A program made the position numbers and the translations under genes. Below are positions 24,955 to 34,909 of a stretch of DNA of 64,000 nt, in pieces (within the stretch, counting starts at the first letter, position 1; the number at the start of each line of letters is the position of its first letter). Source of the DNA: Sabethes cyaneus. Lineage: Eukaryota; Arthropoda; Insecta; Diptera; Culicidae. The DNA is taken from NCBI RefSeq assembly GCF_943734655.1, contig NC_071354.1, forward strand, positions 143,010,642 through 143,074,641. The letters run 5' to 3'. The notes under the pieces are model-generated. The model saw only the letters and a list, made by a program, of their open reading frames with translations. It did no database searches and was not told the DNA's origin.

Positions 24955-25490
24955 CTAAAGTTAAGTCCAAAGCAAAGTTCCATTTTCACGTTGAAGTCTA
25001 ATTATAAGCCCAAATTCAAGTCCAAGTTCAAGTCCATATCCTAGTCCAAGACCAAGTCCTACTCCAAGTCCAAGTCCAAGTCCAAGTCCAAGTCCAAGTC
25101 CAAGTCCAAGTCCAAGTCCAAGTCCAAGTCCAAGTCCAAGTCCAAATCCAAATCCAAGTCCAAGTCCAAGTCCAAGTCCAAGTCCAAGTCCAAGTCCAAG
25201 TCCAAGTCCAAGTCCAAGTCCAAGTCCAAGTCCAAGTCCAAGTCCAAGTCCAAGTCCAAGTTCAAGTTCAAGTCCAAGTCCAGGTCCATGTCCAAGTCCA
25301 AGTCTATATCCGAGCCCAAGCCCCAGTCCAAATCCACGTCCAAGTCCAAATTCAAGTCCAACTCCAAGTTCCAATTCAAGTCCAAGTCCAGGCGCAGGCC
25401 CAAGTCCATGTTCAAGTCCAAGTCCAACTCCAAGTTCCAATTCATGTCCAAGTCCAAGTCCAGGCGCAGGCCCGATGACGGCAAAATCGA
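24955..25490. repeat. Hexanucleotide satellite (TCCAAG)n
   Basis: About 500 bases consist of repeats of TCCAAG. They are nearly perfect from about 25060 to 25260 and degenerate on both sides. Long open frames across it (alternating Leu-Gly, Leu-Asp or Lys-Ser) are a by-product of a 6-base period and do not indicate a gene. A perfect core with decayed flanks is what replication slippage produces. Confidence 0.9.
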
Positions 25491-25499
25491 TGACGACTA

Positions 25500-28220
25500 G
25501 ACCAAACCTCGTGTTTTTAGTCTTGTCCTTGAAATGCGATCACGCATATACGATGAGGCGTCAGGCGATAACGACTAATTTCACCTTAAGGCAAAAGCGA
25601 ACGGTATCCAAAATAAAGTACGCATAACGCACTGTCCAAAATAGGTAAACCAACCTATATTAAGTTATTAAATTAATGAATAATTTAATCGAATCATATT
25701 ATCCTTAGACAGTTTCAACATTCCACCTAACGGTGAACGCAAATTAAAGTTTCAGTGATTTTGACTAAAAGTAATTCCCCATTCTTGAATAAACCTATTA
25801 AAGTGAGGTTGTGTCCGATTTTTTTGTGGAAATATTTTCTAACTGTGCCCCTGATATACAACAAAGTTGCTTTTTTACGCGGTTTTTATCCTCTTGGCGT
25901 CTATTTCTACACGACTACGAAATTCATGAGATTTTTATGCGATTTCGGAAATTTACGCGTTTTTTGATTTACTCGGAAAGTATTTTTCGCGACTCTAGTG
26001 TATGTAATTTTTTATAACGGCAACTTTGGCAATCTACGGAGAGGACGGCAGAAGGAAGTAATCAAATTTAGGTGTTTATAGTATCCGACACAGGGTAGGA
26101 TGGAGTGGGATTAATTACATACACGACCTCATTCCAAAGGTCAAGACAAAAACATGTGGTTGTTCTGTTGACTGTATGTAGTTAGAGCTAAAGGATAAGC
26201 TACAAAAAAGTAAACAACAGATATAACAGGTATAAATAGATTAATGTAATAATGAAAGTCACTAAAAAGACCATCTTTGGTTGTTAAGCTTTTACGGTAA
26301 GCTTCCTAATAAACACAGTAAAATACTCCATTAGTACTCTATTAGCGGTGATTTAACGTTCTAACTGTTCTAACTATACTCCATTAGTGTTGTGTTATTG
26401 AATATTATGATATATTTGATATTATGTAACTATGAAATTACCACAATCACAATTTAATTTCAACCAACCGTTTACAATAGCATTTCACACATGTCAACAA
26501 ATATATTAAACCGAGAAATATAGTTCTTTTAAACGCTAACCAGGCGCATCCATGGTAATCTTGTTAGTGAACTGATGACATATCCCGTTGTTACCTTGGT
26601 GAATAAGTCACTAGGAAAACCTTAATAATAATCGCTCCCGTCAATGTCACCGGTGTACACTGAATCGCTTCGCCCGGTCCCTTCTGGCATCATCTACTCA
26701 AAGTTCTGTTTTCATCGTTTCGTCGTTAGCGTGCTATTTTGTATCAATCGAATTTTCCCCGTTACTTTCTAGCGACATTTGCTAACTTGGTATTAATTTG
26801 CATTGAAAACTAACCACTACATGACTTGGAACCGTCTAGCACAAGGACGACGAAATTTGTGAGCTGAAAGAAGACCACGTTCCTAAAATAACGGTTACCT
26901 TCTAGTCAAATGTTATGGCACTTTCGAAATAATTATAGATCTACGCAAGTCCGGTGCGGTTGGATTTAGAGGTTTATGAGCTTGACCTATAAATGGATCA
27001 CAAGTGGCGTAAATAAACTGTCTCCATGCCTGACAAGGGCCGATTTACACAACGCCAGGCAATAAGCGTTTGAATCTAGATGAGTTATTTATTTATGTGC
27101 GAACGCAGTTAGTGAAAAACCACTGACGACGGTCGTAGTTTGACGTTCAGTAGCAACAAAATATACACAAGGTAAAGTATCATCCTTGGTGAGTGCCCAT
27201 AATGACTTTTTCGCAGGATAACATTGTTTTGTGGGATTAGTAAAATTAGTTTATACTGGTTGTTTCACAAAAAAAACAGGGATGCTATCTCATAATGAAA
27301 TGAACTGACTTTTTGCTCTTAGCATTTGTATTTAAGTTCCGAAAATCCCTATCTATTAATAATCTGCAATAAATGGTTGTGAAAGTACAAAACACAAAAT
27401 TTGAATTTGTAACGAAACTCTAACGATTCATACCCAGAAAAGTGATTTTCTCTACAAAGAGTGTCACTCGGTGTTCGTCGAGCAAGAAAGTGACGCAGAA
27501 AGAAAAATTTGCAACGCCTATAGGACGGATATAAATTAACCCGTAGAGCTGTGCTCCCAATTAAAAGCATTTCTCAAGATCACGTTTTCCTTGAAATCAA
27601 ATGATCATATTTAAAACGTCACCGGAAGAAGGCAGTTTTATACATCCAGGCCACTTATATTTTAATTAAATATTTTCAACAGAACCGATGGAACTTCCCC
27701 ATGAAAACCTAAATTAAATAATCCAAAATCCAAGCTTGATATTGACTAAGCAAACTGACGTGCGTTGTACAACGATTTATTTCGATTCGATAATAGCATT
27801 CACCTATTTTAAGAAATTATATACATTTATCGTAACAAAATCGCATAAATTGTCTTATGACTTCCCAAATCGGTCCGAAGAGTCTCCTTTACCTTGCATC
27901 CCTTAGCTGAACTGATTGTGATGGACTTACGCTTGATCGTACCTCTTATATCGTTGCACAGCATTTTTCTATGAGACGTCGCAAAGAAATGTCATTCATC
28001 GTTTATACCATATTTGGTGACATAAATTTATCTTTTAAGTACTTTCCTACGTCTTACTTCCTTCTACTACACAACATAAAAAATCAAATGTTTTACAAAT
28101 AAAAAAGTTAACGACCACTGAATCATGTTTAAGCACGTACGTAATTATTGTATAATTGAAATATTTTCACTCTAAGTTCGCTTTAATCACAAATCTTTGC
28201 ATTGTAGCTTGTTTCACATT
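25500..28220. other. Intergenic AT-rich DNA
   Basis: No gene or RNA could be supported. At about 25512-25555 the tract GTTTTTAGTCTTGTCCTTG, followed by GATCACGCATATA, recurs in similar form at 40363 and 53367, so it is part of a dispersed repeat. At 25830-25990 several short runs around TTTTTACGCG or TTTACGCG occur without clear boundaries. The rest looks unstructured. Confidence 0.35.
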
Positions 28221-28256
28221 CTTGTGATGTAATTGTGATGCCTGGTATGAGAGTCT

Positions 28257-28378
28257 TCTCCACGAATAAAAAGAGAAGTGAAGTTGTATTTCGTCCTACC
28301 AAGGAAATCACGCAGGTAGGAAGTGCTTACCTTGGTAGGACGAAATACGAACTTCATTTCTCTTTTTATTTGTGGAGA
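28257..28378. repeat. Long near-perfect hairpin (48-bp arms)
   Basis: The left arm 28257-28304 (TCTCCACGAATAAAAAGAG ... CCTACCAAGG) is complementary to 28330-28378 with only two substitutions and one single-base bulge. The spacer is 25 bases. This could be a very short foldback transposon, or a transcript from here could form a long double-stranded stem. The arms contain no tRNA or protein signal. Confidence 0.8.
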
Positions 28379-28399
28379 TGCTGTAAAATCAGGACTATA

Positions 28400-29390
28400 A
28401 TAAGTGTAATAAATAGCTTGTTGAATTATATAACACATATATTTTACATTGTAAAATAGGCGAGTATGTACTAACAAATTCCGATTTCACCTTTGACTGG
28501 TAGGGTTTATCAGTATGTATTTTTGTATTTATATCGAATTACTTTTCTAATTGTATCGGTAAAAGCAATATGGGTTCCGACCGGGTTCGGATCCGACAAC
28601 AAAATCGGATTTGGAAAATATGAAGCCCGATCATTTATAAATTGTGGTCCCTATTATAAACTGTCAACAGAAAACCTACCAGCCTGGGATGCGCGAATTT
28701 TTAATCATTTTGTTACGATGACCCGGTGAACTGTATCGAAATCGCACGAGTTGAATATAACAATAGATAATATTAAATTTATTATGTGCCTATATTAAAT
28801 TTCCTTATACATATTAGTATTGCCTATTACTAGTAACCGAATTACTAGAACTTAAAGGATAACTTAAACCTAAGTAATGATTAATTACGATAAAATAATA
28901 ATTAAGAAACTACTCAATATATGTAAATTGAAACCCTGAATAAAATTTTATTCGCTGCGCCAACAACTGTCAAATGATTTTCTTTAAATACCATACTGCC
29001 AATTTTTTCTCGTCCCCTTTTTTTAGGAAACGATGGAGGCGCCTTGTTTATCACTGTTATAATGATAAGTTGAGCATCAATATGAAGAGACTGTTGATTA
29101 AATTCGTTTCTTGCAGAAATTACAAGTAAACTACCCATTGATTCTAAAGAATAGCCTGTCTTGTTTAAGGTGTTTGTATTGGTCTTGTTTAAGAACACAA
29201 TTTCTTATTGTCCTAATGCGGACTTACTGGTATAAATATCGATGTAAACAAATGGAAAATTACTACGACATTACTAAAACAGATTGCAGATAGATCGACA
29301 AGTACATCGTGTAAATCAAATCTAACTTACTAATTAACGATTAAGAAAAGACATGTTCGGGTACAGCTATCAAGGGACATATTTTTAAAA
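28400..29390. other. Unassigned AT-rich sequence
   Basis: No gene is supportable. Weak inverted segments CTGGTAGGGTTT near 28496 and AAAACCTACCAG near 28670 could be the ends of a small element of about 190 bp, but the match is only about ten bases. Confidence 0.3.
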
Positions 29391-29754
29391 ATATTCGCTG
29401 TCTTGTTTTCAATCTATCTATCTATCTATCTATCTATATAAAAGTGAACGTGAGTATGTTTGTATAACTCCAGAACGCCTTGACCGTTCTCCACCAAACT
29501 TGGCACACATGTTCGCTAACATAAAGAAACCAGCACTCGAGGGTGGACAAGAAGAGGGGAGGTCACTAACAGGGGGGAAACCATAACTCCGAAACGCCTG
29601 GATGGTTCTTCATCAAACTTGGCATAGGGCACGGGAGAGTATTTTCGGCCCATTTTACGATTGCTTCTGTTTTTCGGTCTATGGCCTTGTTGAAGTGGAA
29701 GAACAAGTGGTTTTGACGCTCTTTTAATAAAAAAACAATAGACACATTCCAGCG

Positions 29755-30592
29755 TGTCCCGTTACGACGCACGATATGTCCGAAGGTACTTATTATTTAA
29801 CTTACATGCACCTAAGATTTCTCTTCACAGAATGTTAGTATTAATCAAAACAATTAATTTAGAGAAGGCCTTAAAATATTCTATCTTGGGTTTTTTGAAA
29901 AATTCAATTTTCAAGGTTATTTAGGGGTCATCCCCTCTCAAGAGATCATATCTGTTGTAATCGACCATCTCCGATTTCAACCTAATTTGGCATAATTGCC
30001 TATTCCGACCCCACATTTAATTTCTCAAAGTTTTGTATGGATTGAACAATTTCCCTTGCAATGACATGCAGTGAAAAATGAGTAGTTTCGAAAATCTGAT
30101 AAAAATGGAGAAGCGTCACTGCAATGGGGATTGATTAATCCGTACAAAACTTTGGGAAAATGAATGTGGGGTCGGAGTGAGCAATTATACCAAATTTGGT
30201 TGAAATTGGAGGTGGTCGAATACAACGGATATGATCACTTGAGAGGGGATGACCCCTAAATAACCTTGGAAATTGAATTTTTCAAAAAACCCAAGTTAGA
30301 ATATTTTAAGACCTTCTCTAAATTAATTGTTTTGATTACTACTAACATCCTGTGAAGAGAAATCTGAAGTGCATGTAAGTTAAATAATAAGCGCCTTCGG
30401 ACATAGCGTGCGACGAGGACCCGACTTTCATTGAAGTTTTGCTCCCTCTAGCAAAAAATACGTTTGTGACTAAGTTATTAAACAAGTTTTAAATTATGTC
30501 TGTTAAATGTACTTTCTAACGTAGTATTTACTTTTTGATTTGGATTGTTATTTAGGTAGGTATAACAAGTTACATTTTGTAACGGGACACCA
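29755..30592. mobile_element. Foldback element with ~280-bp inverted arms
   Basis: A 12-base inverted terminus GTGTCCCGTTAC is found at 29755-29766 and, complemented, at about 30581-30592. The long arms 29767-30045 and 30135-30416 are reverse complements of each other with scattered mismatches, for example GGGGTCATCCCCTCTCAAG against its inverse at about 30237-30260. The unmatched 164 bases at 30417-30580 may be a later insertion in the right arm. No coding sequence is present. The target-site duplication is not clear. Confidence 0.75.
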
Positions 30593-30605
30593 TCGCAGAA
30601 ATACC

Positions 30606-30773
30606 CATTGGCGGAACTAGCGCTCATTTCTAGGGGGGGGGGCTATAGCCCCGGAATTTTTTTCGAACGTTTTATTGGTCGGCCAAATCAATTTTTCTAC
30701 GGGAGCAAAATCTCTCCTAGGGAGGGCTTAGCACCCCCCACCCCTAGCCTACCCCCTCCTAGTTCCGCCAATG
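30606..30773. mobile_element. 168-bp hAT-type MITE with 8-bp target duplication
   Basis: The perfect 15-base terminal inverted repeats are CATTGGCGGAACTAG at 30606-30620 and its complement at 30759-30773. They are flanked by an exact 8-base direct repeat GAAATACC (30598-30605 and 30774-30781). Eight-base duplications and a C-A-x-T-G-G-C-G-G-A terminus are typical of hAT transposons. The interior has runs of G and C and no coding capacity, so movement would depend on a transposase elsewhere. Confidence 0.9.
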
Positions 30774-31966
30774 GAAATACCGCTTTTTACACCATGTCCA
30801 CATGCACACTTCAATGTGCCAATTATTAAACGTTCTATATGTTGATTATGTTAAGAACTACGTTTTCTTTGTAGTTCAATAATCACTGGTTCATATCCAG
30901 TATAATATGAGTTGAAATATCCAGTTTTAAATACCGATTTCTTGGTGTACAAATGCGTGGAATGTGTCAATAGATTATTTGCTGTCTTGAGAACATAGTT
31001 ATATAACATTAAAATTGTATGTAGGCAAAGTATTTTTATGAGCGAAAGATAAGGAAAATAGGCTGAATTTAGAAACCTGCCGAAAATACCCTCCCGTATC
31101 CTACATGTTCCTTGGCATAAGGAAGTTAGAACTAAAGTGGTTAATAAGGGGTTACTACAAAAGTTCAATTTAATGACAAAGTAGTTTAAGTCTCCCCTAC
31201 CAAAAAAATGGTAAGGAGTTCATAACGGGGGGGAGGGGGGGTGCTTCTAACTCCGAAATGCCTGGACGGTTTTTCATCAAACTTGGTACACATATTCCTC
31301 AACATAAAGGAATCAAAACTGAAAGGGTTTACAAAGGAGGGGATGAGGTTATAACAGGGGGAAACCCCAACCTGGATGGTTCTTCATCAAACTTGGCACA
31401 CATGTTCGTTGGTATAAGGAAATCAGAATTCAAGAGATTGACCCAAGAGGGGTGGGTTCATAACAGGGGGGAGCTCAAAACTCCAAAATGCCTGGACAGT
31501 TCTTCACCAAACTTGGTACTCACATTTCTTGGCATAAGGGAATCAAAACTGAAGGGGTTGACAAAAGGATGGGGGCTCATAAAAGGTGGGGAGGCTATTA
31601 CTCTGAAACACCTGGACGGTTCTTCATCAGATTTGAGACACATGTTCCTTGACATGAGGGAATCAGCACTTAGAGGTTGACAAATGGGGGTAAAAGGGGC
31701 TGCGTTTCTCTTGCATGTGAACCGATTGCAGTTGTGAAAGGACTTTGAGAAAAGAGGGGAATCTCTGTTTCGTTTCCATTATACGGATTTTCATAAAGCA
31801 AACAGATACATAATTAGCTATGTGACAGAAGTGGGAGCAGACTGGGAAGGAACCGACAGGTTGGGGAACGAGGAACGTGAGTATGAATGTATGTTGCGCC
31901 ATAGCTCCGGAACTTCTGTACTGTTCTTCATTAAACGTCATGTGTTTGACATGTTTTTGGAGATTA

Positions 31967-33137
31967 AGGCTTGTTCGCGACAAAGATTTGGACACCCCTA
32001 AGCACACACAGCTTAGGAAATACATTAACAATAAGTGAAATATTTTGCAGAGTGGTAGACGTATGTCTGTTCTTTCTGAAAATATTACTGAAAATATTAT
32101 TGTTTATATTACAAGCGCTCACCGTAAAATGGCGTCGAAAGAAAAGCACGTGCGAAAAGCAATTGTGTGCGGTTCAATGAAAATCCGGATCTCTCGTTAA
32201 GAAAACTTGCCAAAAAGCTTGGATTTTCTCCAAGCACTGTTCACAGTGTTTTAAAATCGTTCGATACTCGCTTGACAACAGAAAGGAAGAAGGGAAATGG
32301 AACAAAAACGGATCTGAGGAACCACCACAAGGATGCGAAGGTAAAACAAATATTACGGAGGAGCCCAGATCTTTCTGTACGTACCATTGCTCGTAAAATA
32401 AAAATGTCGTCAACATTCGTGCACACTTCTAAGCAACGACAAGACATGAAGTCTTTTAAGGTGAGGAATGTGCCAAACCGTAATGATAAGCATAATACGA
32501 CAATCAAAACACGCGCTCGTAAGCTTTATCGCGAATATTTAACGAAGTTTCCATGCGTTATAATGGACTATGAAACGTATGTCCTAGAAGACTTTAAACA
32601 ACTTCCTGGTATGTCTTTTTACACTGCCATGAAACGGAATGGCGTTACAGAGCATTTTAGGACAAAGAAGAAAACTAGGTTCCCCAAAAAATATTTAGTA
32701 TGGCAGGCCATATGCAGCTGTGGTCGAATAAGCAAAAGGTACATCACTACGGGAACGGTTAACAAGGAAATATACCGTGAAGAATGCTTGCAGAAACGAT
32801 TGTTACCGTTCCTACACAGCCATGATGTACCCTCGGTGGAGGCGAATCCACCTAACTGTCCAGAGTTACGCCCCATCGAGCGGTATTGGGCTTTGGTGAA
32901 GAGAGAGCTGTCCCAGTACAAACAACAAGCAACAACTATAGTTAAATTTCGAAAATCTTGGACAAACGCAGCTAAATTGGTTGCCAACAAGTCTGCACTG
33001 ACCCTCATGGTAAGGGTAAACTCCAAAGTTTGCCAATTATTCATGCAGACCAAATAAGTAATGTTAATTTGTTTGATAATTATTAACGATACACACATAA
33101 ATGATATAAAATTCCAGATTTTGTCGCGAACAAGCCT
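31967..33137 (+). mobile_element. Nearly intact Tc1/mariner element
   Basis: Terminal inverted repeats begin AGGCTTGTTCGCGACAAA at 31967 and end with the complement at 33137. TA lies immediately outside both ends (31965-31966 and 33138-33139), the hallmark of this superfamily. It carries one long transposase frame. The uninterrupted ends and frame suggest it is younger than the other transposons in the window. Confidence 0.9.
32167..33057 (+). CDS. Tc1/mariner transposase with internal deletion of the second-aspartate region
   Basis: The 297-codon open frame sits inside the element 31967-33137. Residues about 9-30 (LSLRKLAKKLGFSPSTVHSV) form a helix-turn-helix for binding the terminal repeats, with a second HTH-like part at about 70-85. 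CVIMDYETYVLEDFKQLPG (about 129-147) holds the first catalytic aspartate, and LVWQAICSCGRIS follows. The block with the second aspartate, usually F.PDLA..HY, is absent: LLPFLHSHDVPSVEANPPNC joins directly to ELRPIERYWALVKREL, which has the third acidic residue. The frame is therefore open but probably catalytically dead. Because the first listed methionine lies inside the HTH region, translation may start upstream (a frame-shifted start around 32130 reads MASKEKHVRKAI). Confidence 0.85.
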   Translation: MRFNENPDLSLRKLAKKLGFSPSTVHSVLKSFDTRLTTERKKGNGTKTDLRNHHKDAKVKQILRRSPDLSVRTIARKIKMSSTFVHTSKQRQDMKSFKVRNVPNRNDKHNTTIKTRARKLYREYLTKFPCVIMDYETYVLEDFKQLPGMSFYTAMKRNGVTEHFRTKKKTRFPKKYLVWQAICSCGRISKRYITTGTVNKEIYREECLQKRLLPFLHSHDVPSVEANPPNCPELRPIERYWALVKRELSQYKQQATTIVKFRKSWTNAAKLVANKSALTLMVRVNSKVCQLFMQTK

Positions 33138-33142
33138 TACCT

Positions 33143-34000
33143 ACGAATGGCCGAAACACCAATGACCGATTCACGAATGGCCAAAACACAAATGGCCGAA
33201 ATTACAAATGGCATAATATATTTAATGGCCGAATCACGAATGACCAAATCCCAAATGATCGAAACACGAATGGCTGAGCGCCATATTCGGCCGAAAATAT
33301 TCACTGTCTTCAGCCTGCAAAAACGTTGGGTACATGCTGTCCTTACTCGCTGTCGCTCGTTCGGACTTAACTAAGGAATAATCCCTACTAATCAGTAAAC
33401 CTAGGAAAATGCATGCACCTAAATAGAAGTGGTTTCTGCGGGAGAGCTGACCGACACTTCCGAGTTCCGACGGCAGGTCACCGACGCATACTCGCGGCCT
33501 GTGGCCCTCTCTACCTGAATCATCTAGGATACATCTGTTACTGACACGGTAAATAGGTCTCGCACCTTATAATGAACGGAATCCATGTGCGCTTAGGGAA
33601 ACAAAGAACTTTCAATTATCTATACTCTATAATAAATAGTTATGTTGCCTATTTTGTTTTTTTGTATGATTAAAATTATTTGTTAACCAATGTTGCCAAT
33701 TCAAGTTTATTATTGAATAATTATTTTGGCATCCCAGTTGGCCTCGAGGTATGATGCTGTCCTAATAAGCCAGTTGTCGTATGTTCGAATCCCGACTGAG
33801 AGAGGCTGTTAGAGTCAATAGGACCGTAGCAACTGGCCCTGCAATTGTCCTGCATTCTAACAGCTGACTGCGAAGTCTGTCCTATACAAACAGAAAGTCA
33901 AGTTTCGATAACGGAATGTAGCATCTTTGCTAATTATTTAGGCATACCGAAAAAATTAGGCCTTTCGTGATTCGGCCATTTGTGTTTTGGCCAGTCGGTC
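33143..34000. repeat. 15-bp minisatellite with an inverted partner (foldback-like)
   Basis: About nine units of AATGGCCGAAACACG and variants run from 33147 to 33275. About three units in the opposite orientation (GATTCGGCCATTTGTG) lie at 33960-34000. The inverted placement at the two ends of an 850-bp stretch suggests a mobile element with repeated ends. A SINE copy sits inside at 33729-33920. The array begins immediately beside the mariner element that ends at 33137. Confidence 0.65.
33729..33920 (+). mobile_element. tRNA-derived SINE, copy 1
   Basis: The head CCCAGTTGGCCTCGAGGTA carries a box-A-like TGGCCTCGAGG, and TATGTTCGAATCCCGAC is a box B (GTTCGAATCC) at the usual distance. The body (CTAACAGCTGACTGCGAAG) is shared with copies at 41742 and 55704. 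It is not a functional tRNA, because no proper stem set can be formed across the head. Confidence 0.75.
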
Positions 34001-34356
34001 CCAGCCCGTTTTTGGGCCATAAAAGCATCAGTGCAGGGGGGGGGGTTGACAAATGAGGGAGACGGTCTCTTACAAGGGGAGAGAATGGTTCAAATGGGTA
34101 AAGGGGGTAAATGGGTAAATTTCTCTGCAGGGAGTTAAATGACTTTCAGTTGAACATTATTGGAAAATACAATGCCATCTATCTGATTTCCACGTACATG
34201 CACGCATACTAATGCAAACTACGTGGAATCCACGTAAATCGTACGGGAAAAGTTAGATGGAAAATATTCACATAACTTTTTCCGAAATTTCGACGTGAAA
34301 ATTGTTTTGAGTGTATTTTTGGTAAAATTGATAACAATGATTTGATAATACTGAAA

Positions 34357-34904
34357 TAGGGTAGTTGATCCAGTAGTTGTGGTAGTACCAATAGTTGCGC
34401 TACTATTCATTATTAATTCATATTTTCGTCACCGTAGCATTTTAGGTAAAACAATTACATTCATTATATTAAACAGGTTTTTAGAAGTATTGGTAGTTAG
34501 ACTACACCATTTAAAATTAAAGCATTATTTGCTAAAATGCCAATTTTCCAAAATCTAACGTGTAGTTGGAGCGCACAACTATAGGCGCTCATCTATAGTT
34601 TTGCTACGATGTTTTTTCACTTAGCAACCTAGCAATGTATATGGAATAACACAATTAAAGGAACATCAAACTTAATTAAGGAAACATTAGCGCAACTGTT
34701 GGTACAATATAATTGAATCGGAAAATTCATTTTTTCTTTATAAAGCTTCTCGTACAACGAAAGCAATTGTCTTGCCTTGTGACAAATACCTTGTATTTGA
34801 TAAATTTATATCCCACAAGCATTAATTGAAGCATATACCTCAATAAACAAGCAAAATGAAGGTATATTGTGCTTAGTGGCGCAACTAATGGATCATCTAC
34901 CCTA
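34357..34904. mobile_element. 548-bp MITE with TAGGGTAGNTGATCC ends
   Basis: TAGGGTAGTTGATCCAGTAG at 34357 pairs in inverse orientation with GGATCATCTACCCTA ending at 34904, and TA may be the target duplication. Shorter copies of GCGCAACTA-type sequence recur inside. No coding sequence is visible. Confidence 0.65.
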
Positions 34905-34909
34905 ATATG

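Larger units (their letters stand above)
29413..31950. repeat. Degenerate ~120-bp tandem repeat preceded by a TATC microsatellite
   Basis: After (TATC)n at 29413-29438, related units begin near 29467, 29585, 31250, 31367, 31480, 31600 and 31904. Each has a core like ACTCCGAAACGCCTGGA followed by GGTTCTTCATCAAACTTGG, and then a CATGTTC...CATAAGGAATCA segment. Spacing is about 115-120 bases where it is uninterrupted. The array is broken between 29640 and 31240 by other elements. Apparent protein frames through it (for example 31258-31680) simply repeat with the array. Confidence 0.7.

Noticed and set aside
24961..25484. Long open frames encoding Leu-Gly, Leu-Asp or Lys-Ser repeats
   Set aside because: They are produced by the 6-base period of the TCCAAG satellite and exist in several frames at once.
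33147..33275. CRISPR-like regular short repeats
   Set aside because: The units are directly adjacent 15-mers with no unique spacers, and the genome is animal.
33735..33810. Possible tRNA gene
   Set aside because: Boxes A and B are present, but the sequence recurs in truncated copies with a common non-tRNA body, so it is a SINE head.
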